Position numbers and translations under genes: made by a program. A DNA stretch of 64,000 nucleotides from Methylophilaceae bacterium (GTDB taxonomy: Bacteria; Pseudomonadota; Gammaproteobacteria; Burkholderiales; Methylophilaceae): the NCBI GenBank assembly GCA_027488395.1, contig JAIYBT010000008.1, positions 62,001 through 126,000 on the forward strand. The letters are read 5' to 3'. Numbering within the stretch: position 1 is the stretch's first letter; each line of letters starts with the position of its first letter. The notes below the pieces were generated by a model. That model was not told where the DNA came from. It saw only the letters and a list, made by a program, of their open reading frames with translations, and ran no database searches. Below, in pieces: positions 48,040-55,259 of the stretch.

Positions 48040-48957
48040 CTATTTGCGCAATTTAGAGGCAAACAAGCCTTCTGGTTTCACCATTAAAATACTGACAATG
48101 GCCAGCAAGGTAGTCACTTTACCCATCGAGCTGGTCATAAAGAATTGCAATACCGATTGCGCTTGGGCAATGCCGAAAGCAGAGGCGATGGTGCCGATAA
48201 TGCTGGCTGCGCCACCAAACACCACCACCATAAAGCTATCCACAATATAAAGTGTGCCAGTGGTTGGACCAGTGGAGGCAATGGTGGTAAAGGCCGCACC
48301 CGCAATCCCCGCAATGCCACACCCGAGGGCAAACGTAATACGGTCCACTTTTGCGGTGTTGATGCCCACAGCGCCTGCCATAGTACGGTTTTGAACGGTA
48401 GCGCGTACGCGCAAGCCCCAACGTGACTTAAACATAAAGGCATAGACGCCAAAGGTCACAAGCGCGGCCAGCGCCATCACAAACACGCCGTTAATTGGGA
48501 TATCAATATCCGGCGTCGGGTTGAACGAACCCAGCATCCACTCTGGCAACTCAGCACTGACTTCTTTCGCACCAAACGATGAACGGAAAATTTGTTGCAT
48601 GACGAGACTGAGGCCCCAAGTCGCCAACAGCGTATCAAGTGGGCGCTTATATAAATGTCTAATCATGATGAATTCGATAAAGTAACCGACGGCAAACGCC
48701 AGCACGAAGGCAATCAAAATAGCGAAAATAAAGTAGTAATTGGTAAAGCCATACGTTGCAGCCACTTTCGATAACATCACTGTGGTGTAAGCCCCAATTG
48801 TCATAAACTCGCCGTGGGCCATGTTGATCACACCCATTTGCCCAAAAATAATCGCGAGACCGAGCGCCATTAACAGCAACACCGTAAACATGCTCAAGCC
48901 AGAAAAGCCTTGCATGACGACAATATTGCCAATTTCTGCCATTGAATACCCAAACAT
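48040..48957 (-). CDS. urtB: Urea/amide ABC transporter permease UrtB
   Basis: LivH-type permease of 305 residues with about eight membrane segments. FGQMGVINMAHGEFMTIGAYT and FMVVVFGGAASIIGTIASAFG are characteristic of UrtB. There is no periplasmic DUF domain at the N terminus as found in some long UrtB proteins. AAGGAG precedes the ATG. It lies 179 bases after urtA, with a strong hairpin between them, and 71 bases before urtC. Confidence 0.94.
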   Translation of the reverse strand: MFGYSMAEIGNIVVMQGFSGLSMFTVLLLMALGLAIIFGQMGVINMAHGEFMTIGAYTTVMLSKVAATYGFTNYYFIFAILIAFVLAFAVGYFIEFIMIRHLYKRPLDTLLATWGLSLVMQQIFRSSFGAKEVSAELPEWMLGSFNPTPDIDIPINGVFVMALAALVTFGVYAFMFKSRWGLRVRATVQNRTMAGAVGINTAKVDRITFALGCGIAGIAGAAFTTIASTGPTTGTLYIVDSFMVVVFGGAASIIGTIASAFGIAQAQSVLQFFMTSSMGKVTTLLAIVSILMVKPEGLFASKLRK

Positions 48958-49092
48958 ATGGTCTCCTTAAAACACAACTTCTCAATCGGATTGCATGACT
49001 TGTGATGTGTCACGTCTTGCGTGTGTCCACCATCGGATGTGCCATGCCAACATCTAGCGCAGTGCACATCATTGGTGACACCTGTACCAAAC

Positions 49093-49113
49093 GGTAGCCG
49101 CACCGCGGCTACC
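49093..49113. other. Stem-loop between urtA and urtB
   Basis: Perfect nine-base arms GGTAGCCGC (49093-49101) and GCGGCTACC (49105-49113) with a three-base loop, 24 bases after the urtA stop. There is no T run, so it is unlikely to be a full terminator. Such hairpins after the binding-protein gene commonly protect the upstream mRNA and allow higher expression of the binding protein. Confidence 0.7.
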
Positions 49114-49136
49114 GCATGAACAGTCAAACGGTTAAA

Positions 49137-50381
49137 TTATTGATAACCTTTTGGAAATGGATCAGGTTTGATGTAATCAGAGGTATAGACCACTTTGGCT
49201 TGACCATCTTTGCCCCACTGACCGATACGCAATTTCGTAGTCAAGTGATGGTTGGTTTCTACCGTGACTGGACCTTCTGGTGCTTCTTTTAAGGTATAGC
49301 CTGGTAAGGCAGCTTGAACTTTGTCTACGTCAAAACTACCCGCACGCTCCACGGCCGCTTTGTATAACCATGGGCCCAAATAAGCCGCTTGTGTCACATC
49401 ACCAATCACCGCATCTTTACCCCAACGCTTTTTAAACGCTTCTACAAATTTCTTGTTTTCTGCGTTATCTTGCGATTGGAAATACTTCATTGCTGAGTAG
49501 AAACCAGCTAAGTTTTCACCACCAATGCCTAACACTTCATCTTCAGTCACTGAAATGGTCAACATGGTTTGTTTGCTAGAATTTAAGCCAGCTGCGTTTA
49601 ATTGTTTGAACCATGCCACGTTACTACCACCCACCACCGCAGCGTAAATCACATCCGGTTTTTTCAATTTGATTTTGTTGATCACAGAACCAAATTGGGT
49701 ATCACCCAAAGCGATGTACTCTTCGCCCACCACTTTGCCGCCCAAATGTTGCTCGATGTGTTTACGCGCAATTTTCATTGAGGTACGTGGCCAGATGTAA
49801 TCAGAACCAATCAAATAAAACGATTTGGCTTTTTTCTCTTTTGCAATCCAATCTAAGCCTGCCAAAATTTGTTGGGTGGCTTCTTGGCCTGTGTAAAACA
49901 CGTTTTTAGATTGCTCTAAGCCTTCGTAAAAAGTTGGGTAAAACAACAAGCCATTGTCTTTTTCAAACACTGGCAATGCAGCCTTACGTGATGCAGAAGT
50001 CCAGCAACCCATGACCGAAGCCACTTTGTCTTTTTCAAGTAATTTCTTTGCTTTTTCGGCAAAGGTTGGCCAGTCTGACGCGCCATCTTCTTGAATGATT
50101 TCAATTTTGCGGCCCAAAATACCACCCATGGCATTGATTTGCTCAATCGCCAACTTTTCAGCTTGGATAGAGCCTGTTTCACTGATGGCCATGGTGCCTG
50201 TTGCTGAATGCAAGATACCGACTTTCACCGTGGTATCCGTCACTGCCAAACCAGTGGTATTGACTTTTGCCGTTGGAAAATCAGCGGCAAAGGCGTAACC
50301 ACTGATCAGGCCTGCTGCCATCATGGCACCCATTAAAGCGCCACTGGTTTTAATAAAACCACGTCTATTTAAGCTACTCAT
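49137..50381 (-). CDS. urtA: Urea/short-chain amide binding protein (UrtA/FmdD type)
   Basis: Periplasmic binding protein of the transporter, 414 residues from ATG 50381. The N terminus has a twin-arginine type signal (NRRGFIKTSGALMG, cleaved near AFA). The mature part is a type-I periplasmic fold with VKVGILHSATGTMAISETG, DWPTFAEKAKKLL, CWTSASRKAALPVFE and YEGLEQSKNVFYTGQEA, all UrtA hallmarks. GGAG lies nine bases before the start. Because the formamidase genes lie directly upstream, the substrate could be short-chain amides as well as urea, as shown for FmdD of Methylophilus methylotrophus. Confidence 0.93.
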   Translation of the reverse strand: MSSLNRRGFIKTSGALMGAMMAAGLISGYAFAADFPTAKVNTTGLAVTDTTVKVGILHSATGTMAISETGSIQAEKLAIEQINAMGGILGRKIEIIQEDGASDWPTFAEKAKKLLEKDKVASVMGCWTSASRKAALPVFEKDNGLLFYPTFYEGLEQSKNVFYTGQEATQQILAGLDWIAKEKKAKSFYLIGSDYIWPRTSMKIARKHIEQHLGGKVVGEEYIALGDTQFGSVINKIKLKKPDVIYAAVVGGSNVAWFKQLNAAGLNSSKQTMLTISVTEDEVLGIGGENLAGFYSAMKYFQSQDNAENKKFVEAFKKRWGKDAVIGDVTQAAYLGPWLYKAAVERAGSFDVDKVQAALPGYTLKEAPEGPVTVETNHHLTTKLRIGQWGKDGQAKVVYTSDYIKPDPFPKGYQ

Positions 50382-50475
50382 ACGTTCTTCTCCTTGAAAA
50401 ATATATTTGCAATAAATCAATCGATTCAATCATTTGATGCATGTACTGTTTAGTCACCGATGCCAACGCAGACCA

Positions 50476-50826
50476 TCAGTGTCCGACCATCCACGGCCGG
50501 GCTGTTTTTTTGGTTTGCATTTGTAACGCAGGTTTGGCGTGTTCAGGATCGACTTGTTTTGCCTGTTTATCCGTTGACTTACACACATGCGTTCCAGTAC
50601 AACCACAACTTGAGCGCCTGCCACTTTTAGGTTCGTGCGCAGATTTCTCATTACGCTCATAGGCGGACCGTTGCAATTTGCTCATGATGGCCAGTTTTGG
50701 CACCGATAAAATACGCGGGCTGGTTGCCCCACAATCTGTACATTCAGCGGGCAAACTGGAATCACTCATTTTGCGTAGCGCGGTAAAAACGCCACATTGG
50801 TCACATTCATATTCATAAAGCGGCAT
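50476..50826 (-). CDS. fmdB: FmdB-type zinc-ribbon protein
   Basis: Small protein of 116 residues with an N-terminal zinc ribbon (MPLYEYECDQCGVF and ECTDCGATSPRIL, two CxxC knuckles) followed by a hydrophilic tail with another Cys cluster (SSCGCTGTHVC). The FmdB family was named from the Methylophilus formamidase cluster, where a regulatory role was proposed but is not firmly proven. It lies 46 bases after fmdA, matching the fmdA-fmdB order. It may bind metal or nucleic acid. Confidence 0.9.
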   Translation of the reverse strand: MPLYEYECDQCGVFTALRKMSDSSLPAECTDCGATSPRILSVPKLAIMSKLQRSAYERNEKSAHEPKSGRRSSCGCTGTHVCKSTDKQAKQVDPEHAKPALQMQTKKTARPWMVGH

Positions 50827-50872
50827 CTGCGTTTTCCTTTATTTCAAGCCAAGTGGATATTGACTCATCAAG

Positions 50873-52096
50873 TTATGAACACTTGGAGGTATCAAACCCT
50901 TGCGGTACTTCGATTTTTGGTCCATCGGCATTCGGACGAATGTCAAACTCAAAAATCTCGGTTGGGATCCACAAGGTGGCGCAAGCGTTTGGAATATCCA
51001 CAATGCCACTGATGTGTCCTTCCACTGGGGCCGTGCCTAAAATGGCGAGTGATTGCTCACCGCTATACCCAAATTTCTTCAAATATTCGATGGCGTTCAA
51101 ACAAGCTTGACGGTAAGCCACATGCACATCTAAATAATGTTGCTTGCCAGCCTCATCGACCGAAATGCCCTCAAAAATCACATAATCACGATAAGTCGGG
51201 GTAATCGGGCTTGGTTGGAAAATAGGGTTTTTGATACCGTACTTTTTCACGCCATCTTTAATCAGGCTGACTTTTAAATCTAAGTAACCGGCCATTTCAA
51301 TGGCGCCACAGAAGGTAATTTCGCCGTCGCCTTGGGAGAAGTGCAAATCCCCCATGGATAAGCCACCGTCTTTGACATACACGGGGAAATACACACGTGA
51401 GCCTTTGGTCAGGTTTTTGATATCACAGTTACCACCGTGGTCGCGTGGCGGCACGGTACGGCAACCTTCGAGGGCGGCTTGCTTGGCAGCTTCACCAGAC
51501 AATCTACCCATGACCGCGGATTTAGGCTCTGGCGGTAAGGCCAATGGCGGCACACGCTCAGGATCTGTTGCAATTAAGGCACCTTCACGTTTGTTCCAGG
51601 TATCTAACAACTCACGTGAGGGTAAACAACCAATCAAGCCTGGGTGCATGATGCCGGCATAACGTACTTTGGGAACATGGCGTGAAGTGGTGTACACCCC
51701 GTGGAAGTCCCAAATGGATTTTCTGGCCTCTGGAAAATGATCGACCAAAAAGCCGCCACCGTTTTCTTTGGCAAAAATCCCGTTAAAGCCCCATTGTGAG
51801 TCCTCAAAAGTGCCGACATCTAAAATATCAACTACCATTAAGTCACCTGGCTCGGCACCTTCAACCCCGATCGGACCGCTTAAATAGTGCACCTGTGTCA
51901 AATCCACATCACGCACATCATCTGCGCTATCGTTATTGCCGATCTGGCCACCGGTCCAATCCATACATTCCACACGGAACTCATCGCCTGGCTTGACCAT
52001 CGCCACCATTGGAAGGTCTGGATGCCAGCGGTTATGAATTTGGCCGTCTTGTTCCCACGGTTTTTTATCCAAATCCAGTTTTACGATTGTTTTCAT
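50873..52096 (-). CDS. fmdA: Formamidase
   Basis: Acetamidase/formamidase-family enzyme that hydrolyses formamide to formate and ammonia. The product has 407 residues from ATG 52096 (MKTIVKLDLDKKPWEQ). An ATG nine bases upstream directly abuts the AAGGAG site, so the inner one is preferred. The family signatures HNRWHPDLPMVA, ECMDWTGGQIGNNDSADDV, HYLSGPIGVEGAEPGD and RDHGGNCDIKNL are all present. In a methylotroph, formate from this reaction would feed formate oxidation and ammonia would feed assimilation. It lies between the porin and fmdB genes. Confidence 0.95.
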   Translation of the reverse strand: MKTIVKLDLDKKPWEQDGQIHNRWHPDLPMVAMVKPGDEFRVECMDWTGGQIGNNDSADDVRDVDLTQVHYLSGPIGVEGAEPGDLMVVDILDVGTFEDSQWGFNGIFAKENGGGFLVDHFPEARKSIWDFHGVYTTSRHVPKVRYAGIMHPGLIGCLPSRELLDTWNKREGALIATDPERVPPLALPPEPKSAVMGRLSGEAAKQAALEGCRTVPPRDHGGNCDIKNLTKGSRVYFPVYVKDGGLSMGDLHFSQGDGEITFCGAIEMAGYLDLKVSLIKDGVKKYGIKNPIFQPSPITPTYRDYVIFEGISVDEAGKQHYLDVHVAYRQACLNAIEYLKKFGYSGEQSLAILGTAPVEGHISGIVDIPNACATLWIPTEIFEFDIRPNADGPKIEVPQGFDTSKCS

Positions 52097-52137
52097 TACA
52101 CTCATCTCCTTATGAAGAAATGGTTAAAAAGCGTAGA

Positions 52138-53328
52138 TTAAAATTGCATTTGCAACGCGACTTTGAGGAAGTTGCTATCCACAATTGCAGTATTGTCTGA
52201 ATTTGGCCTGTCTTGTTTTCCATAAGTAGCAGTTATGACTGCGTTATAAGGTGCAATAACGTAATTTGTACCAATTTCAAAACTTTTGCTTGTTGCTCCG
52301 ACATTTCTGTTTACGCTCGAATTATCTGTTAATCCATCAGCATCAAATTTTTGATAACGGATAATTGGCATAAATTTTCCCCAACCAACCGGCTCGCTAA
52401 ACAAATATCCTAAGCCTGCAGAATAGGCATGACCTTGTTCGCCTAAAAATACATTGTCAGTATCGTAGTAGTAGTAAGCCGCTTCGGCAGAGAAGGTGCC
52501 CGGACCGACGTCTTTTTTCTCAAGCAGAAAATCGACGCTGTAAGATTTGTAATCGCCTGCTAACCCAGCACTTGAAACAGCACCATCTTTTTTAGTTCGA
52601 CCTGCAATACCAATCGAAAGAATATCTTTGGCACCAAAATAGTTACCTGTACCGTAGTAGCCAGGTTCCGCATCCCAGAAGTTGTATTGCACACGACCGG
52701 CATACATAAGCTTATCTTTAACAGCTGCAGAATCAGGAAGTGCACCTACACCACTCAAACGAAATGTTTTATCACCTTCAAATGCCCCTAAAGATACTGC
52801 TAAATGATCTTCCATAAAGCTAGTAACTATTGCTACACCCTCGTCACGACCAATTACACCACCGTTAAAACCATAACGTGATGCAATACCACTCCAGTAG
52901 CCACCACCCTGTGAATAATAAGGACCAGCCATATTGGCACGGTCACTTGGTGATAAGAAACGGCCTGCCCAAATGGCAATTTCAGGTGTTACTTGAAACT
53001 GTACGTTTGCATCAATTACTTGAATACCGCTTGCATTACCACCGCTAGGTGTCGCGATATCACGCTCTGTATTGAACATACCTTTAATGTATTTGTTAAA
53101 AGAACCTGACAAATAAATACGCGCGCTGTCTAGTGAGAAATCATTTGATCGGTCTGATCCACTGTTAGCAGCATCTTCAAATGAGCTATATCCTCCAATA
53201 AAGCCGAAACCAGCACTGATATATTTATCTTCACCAAAATTAATGGTGGCGCCTGCGTTGGCTAACTGTGCGGTTAAACCACAAGCCAAAGCGACTGCAA
53301 CACGTAATCCGTTCACCTTGAGTTTCAT
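52138..53328 (-). CDS. fmdC: Amide/urea-associated outer-membrane porin (FmdC-like)
   Basis: Porin of 396 residues with a signal peptide (MKLKVNGLRVAVALACGL, cleaved near ANA) and a beta-barrel ending in the BAM signal LQMQF. Repeated amphipathic strands with aromatic girdles are visible, for example VQYNFWDAEPGYYGTGNYFG and KFMPIIRYQKFDADG. AAGGAG precedes the ATG. It is the first gene of the block, and FmdC of Methylophilus methylotrophus is a porin in the equivalent place, so I infer entry of short-chain amides and urea. The sequence of this gene looks richer in A/T than its neighbours. Confidence 0.87.
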   Translation of the reverse strand: MKLKVNGLRVAVALACGLTAQLANAGATINFGEDKYISAGFGFIGGYSSFEDAANSGSDRSNDFSLDSARIYLSGSFNKYIKGMFNTERDIATPSGGNASGIQVIDANVQFQVTPEIAIWAGRFLSPSDRANMAGPYYSQGGGYWSGIASRYGFNGGVIGRDEGVAIVTSFMEDHLAVSLGAFEGDKTFRLSGVGALPDSAAVKDKLMYAGRVQYNFWDAEPGYYGTGNYFGAKDILSIGIAGRTKKDGAVSSAGLAGDYKSYSVDFLLEKKDVGPGTFSAEAAYYYYDTDNVFLGEQGHAYSAGLGYLFSEPVGWGKFMPIIRYQKFDADGLTDNSSVNRNVGATSKSFEIGTNYVIAPYNAVITATYGKQDRPNSDNTAIVDSNFLKVALQMQF

Positions 53329-53491
53329 TGTTAAAGCTCCTTTTCGCGTTAATTAAACTAAGTCATCGTTGATTAAACTTGCGCTCAGCTTAACGAGTGA
53401 TGGAGGTGTGACAAATACGTCAATTTGCGTACTGTTGCGGATTAGAAAATCCCGCTAGACTGCGCTTAACACATTTGAATCTGGACTGGCA

Positions 53492-54085
53492 ATGACTGTA
53501 TTGAAATACTGTTTGATATTAAGTGCGCTCGCACTCACGGCCTGCGGTGAGCTCTCTTATAAACGTGGTGGCACTGCGCAAGAAATCGAGCAAGCGCATC
53601 GCGCTTGTCGCGGTAGTGGCGATCAACTATCCAATTGTTTAAAGCAACACGGTTGGCAAACACCACAGATGGATGCGTTTGATCCATTATTTGCAACGGT
53701 ATCGGTCACTGATAACCGGCAAGGCTTACTAAGCGAATCCACACCGATATTGCAAGCATCAAAGGATGGGGCAGCAGCGGTTGCAGCATCAAAGTCTGGC
53801 CCCTTCACCACGCAAACCGCATCGCCTACTCAACTGGCTCAAGCGCCTTTACCATCCCCCACGTCGCCCACATCGACCGTCAACGATGGACCAGATACCG
53901 TTTACCAGATTAACTCGTGGTGGAAAATGGGCGCATTTCCAGAACAGTTAAAAAAAGATCAAACCAGTTGTGAAAAAAAATTAGGCAACGATTATCTGCC
54001 TGACTATGCAACTCAATCTTTTAAACGCGGGTTTGTGGCATGCATGCATACCTTAGGTTGGATGGCTGTGCGCGAGGTAAAGTAG
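53492..54085 (+). CDS. Putative lipoprotein, unknown function
   Basis: Protein of 197 residues with a lipoprotein signal peptide; the lipobox is LTAC with Cys18. The mature part has two small Cys- and Trp-containing segments, AHRACRGSGDQLSNCLKQHGW near the N terminus and CEKKLGNDYLPDYATQSFKRGFVACMHTLGW at the C terminus. They look like a duplicated module of the pattern C-x(n)-C-x5-GW. They are joined by a low-complexity Thr/Ser/Pro/Ala linker of about 80 residues. I do not recognise a family. It is divergent from the porin gene and ends at a terminator. Confidence 0.75.
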   Translation: MTVLKYCLILSALALTACGELSYKRGGTAQEIEQAHRACRGSGDQLSNCLKQHGWQTPQMDAFDPLFATVSVTDNRQGLLSESTPILQASKDGAAAVAASKSGPFTTQTASPTQLAQAPLPSPTSPTSTVNDGPDTVYQINSWWKMGAFPEQLKKDQTSCEKKLGNDYLPDYATQSFKRGFVACMHTLGWMAVREVK

Positions 54086-54121
54086 CTTCAGCCATCGCCC
54101 AACTTACAGCGCATCAAAGTG

Positions 54122-54153
54122 ATAAAAAACCAGTCTTTTGGCTGGTTTTTTAA
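54122..54153 (+). terminator. Rho-independent terminator after the lipoprotein gene
   Basis: Stem AAACCAG and CTGGTTT around a short T/G loop, with A run before and T run after (54124-54151), 37 bases past the stop codon. Confidence 0.8.
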
Positions 54154-54258
54154 TGTTTATGCTGCGCAATCGCTTGGTTAAGATGCCTTCGATCTTCGGC
54201 ATTCAACATATCGCTGCCACGCCGTTAAACAACGCCTGCGGCTGAACTTTTAGCAAAA

Positions 54259-54285
54259 CTAGCACTCTAGTGATTTGAGTGCTAA
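54259..54285. promoter_or_regulatory. CIRCE element (HrcA operator) upstream of rpoH
   Basis: CTAGCACTC (54259-54267), nine-base spacer, GAGTGCTAA (54277-54285). The CIRCE consensus is TTAGCACTC-N9-GAGTGCTAA, so 17 of 18 conserved bases match and the spacing is exact. The right arm runs into an extended -10 box. HrcA binding here would block rpoH transcription at normal temperature. Confidence 0.9.
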
Positions 54286-54288
54286 AAT
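54280..54288 (+). promoter_or_regulatory. Putative extended -10 box of rpoH
   Basis: TGCTAAAAT matches the extended -10 form TGnTAtaaT and overlaps the right arm of the CIRCE element. Transcription would begin near 54295, leaving a leader of about 20-25 bases. No clear -35 box is seen, which is usual for extended -10 promoters. Confidence 0.5.
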
Positions 54289-54312
54289 TATTGTTCTTGT
54301 TTTTGAAGGAGT

Positions 54313-55170
54313 TTGACTATCAACACGTTAACTTTACCTGTGATTGCCTCGGCGGACAGCCTAGATCAGTATCTACGTACCATTAAGCAGTTTCCGGTAC
54401 TCAGTGCTGAAGAGGAGTACACATATGCCACTCGCTTAAAGCAAGAGGGTGACTTAGAGTCCGCGCGTGCATTGATTGTTTCTCATCTTAGACTCGTCGC
54501 GAGCATTGCCCGTGGCTACAGTGGTTATGGTTTGCCGCAAGCAGATTTAATTCAAGAAGGTAATATTGGATTGATGAAAGCGGTCAAACGGTTTGACCCA
54601 GAACGTGGCGTGCGTTTGGTTTCGTTTGCCATGCACTGGATTAAGGCCGAAATCCACGAATATATCGTGCGTAACTGGCGTTTAGTCAAAACAGCGACCA
54701 CCAAAGCACAACGTAAATTGTTTTTTAATTTGCGCAGCATGAAACAAGGCTATGAAACCCTAAGCCCAGATGAAGTGTCGCGCATTGCCACCGAGTTGAA
54801 TGTAAAACCAGAAGACGTTTCCGAAATGGAGTATCGCTTAAATGGTCAGGAAGTGTCATTAGACGGCCCTGTTGACGATGACGGTGAAGAGTCCTACAAC
54901 CCGATTGCTTACTTAGAGGACGAGAGTCCAGAGCCGTCGCTACTACTCGAGCATTTACAAACAGAACAATTGCAAACAGAAGGCTTAAGTTTTGCATTGT
55001 CGCAGCTCGATGAGCGGAGTCGGCGTGTGTTGCAAGCACGCTGGTTAACCGAAGGCAGTGGGTTAACCTTGCATGATTTGGCTGCAGAATTTAGCGTTTC
55101 CGCCGAGCGTATTCGTCAAATCGAGCAAAAAGCCATGCAAAAAATTAAAACACTGATGCTCAGTGCTTGA
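54313..55170 (+). CDS. rpoH: Heat-shock sigma factor sigma-32
   Basis: RNA polymerase sigma factor directing heat-shock gene transcription, about 285 residues. Region 2 is shown by YSGYGLPQADLIQEGNIGLMKAVKRFDPERGVRLVSF, here split in reading, and the RpoH-box by RKLFFNLRSMKQG. Region 4 is in LTLHDLAAEFSVSAERIRQIEQKAM. The start is unclear. TTG 54313 is the first usual start codon after an in-frame TGA at 54304, but it is only one base from the AAGGAG site. The ATC at 54319 lies seven bases from it, the ideal distance. A GTG at 54340 is too far. A CIRCE element lies just upstream. Confidence 0.93.
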   Translation: MTINTLTLPVIASADSLDQYLRTIKQFPVLSAEEEYTYATRLKQEGDLESARALIVSHLRLVASIARGYSGYGLPQADLIQEGNIGLMKAVKRFDPERGVRLVSFAMHWIKAEIHEYIVRNWRLVKTATTKAQRKLFFNLRSMKQGYETLSPDEVSRIATELNVKPEDVSEMEYRLNGQEVSLDGPVDDDGEESYNPIAYLEDESPEPSLLLEHLQTEQLQTEGLSFALSQLDERSRRVLQARWLTEGSGLTLHDLAAEFSVSAERIRQIEQKAMQKIKTLMLSA

Positions 55171-55184
55171 TCCCTGCAGTACAT

Positions 55185-55214
55185 TAAAAAAGCCCCGATG
55201 TCGGGGCTTTTTTT
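55185..55214. terminator. Terminator between rpoH and the dynamin-like gene
   Basis: Perfect stem AGCCCCGA (55191-55198) and TCGGGGCT (55201-55208) with a two-base loop, flanked by A and T runs, so it can act on both convergent transcripts. Confidence 0.93.
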
Positions 55215-55259
55215 ATATGTGCTTGAAGGCTGTGTCATGTTAGCCAAGCAAGTTTGCAA

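Noticed and set aside
53329-53491. Sigma-54 promoter for the porin/formamidase block
   Set aside because: No GG-N10-GC motif is found; a TTGACG box exists without a matching -10, so no promoter class can be claimed.
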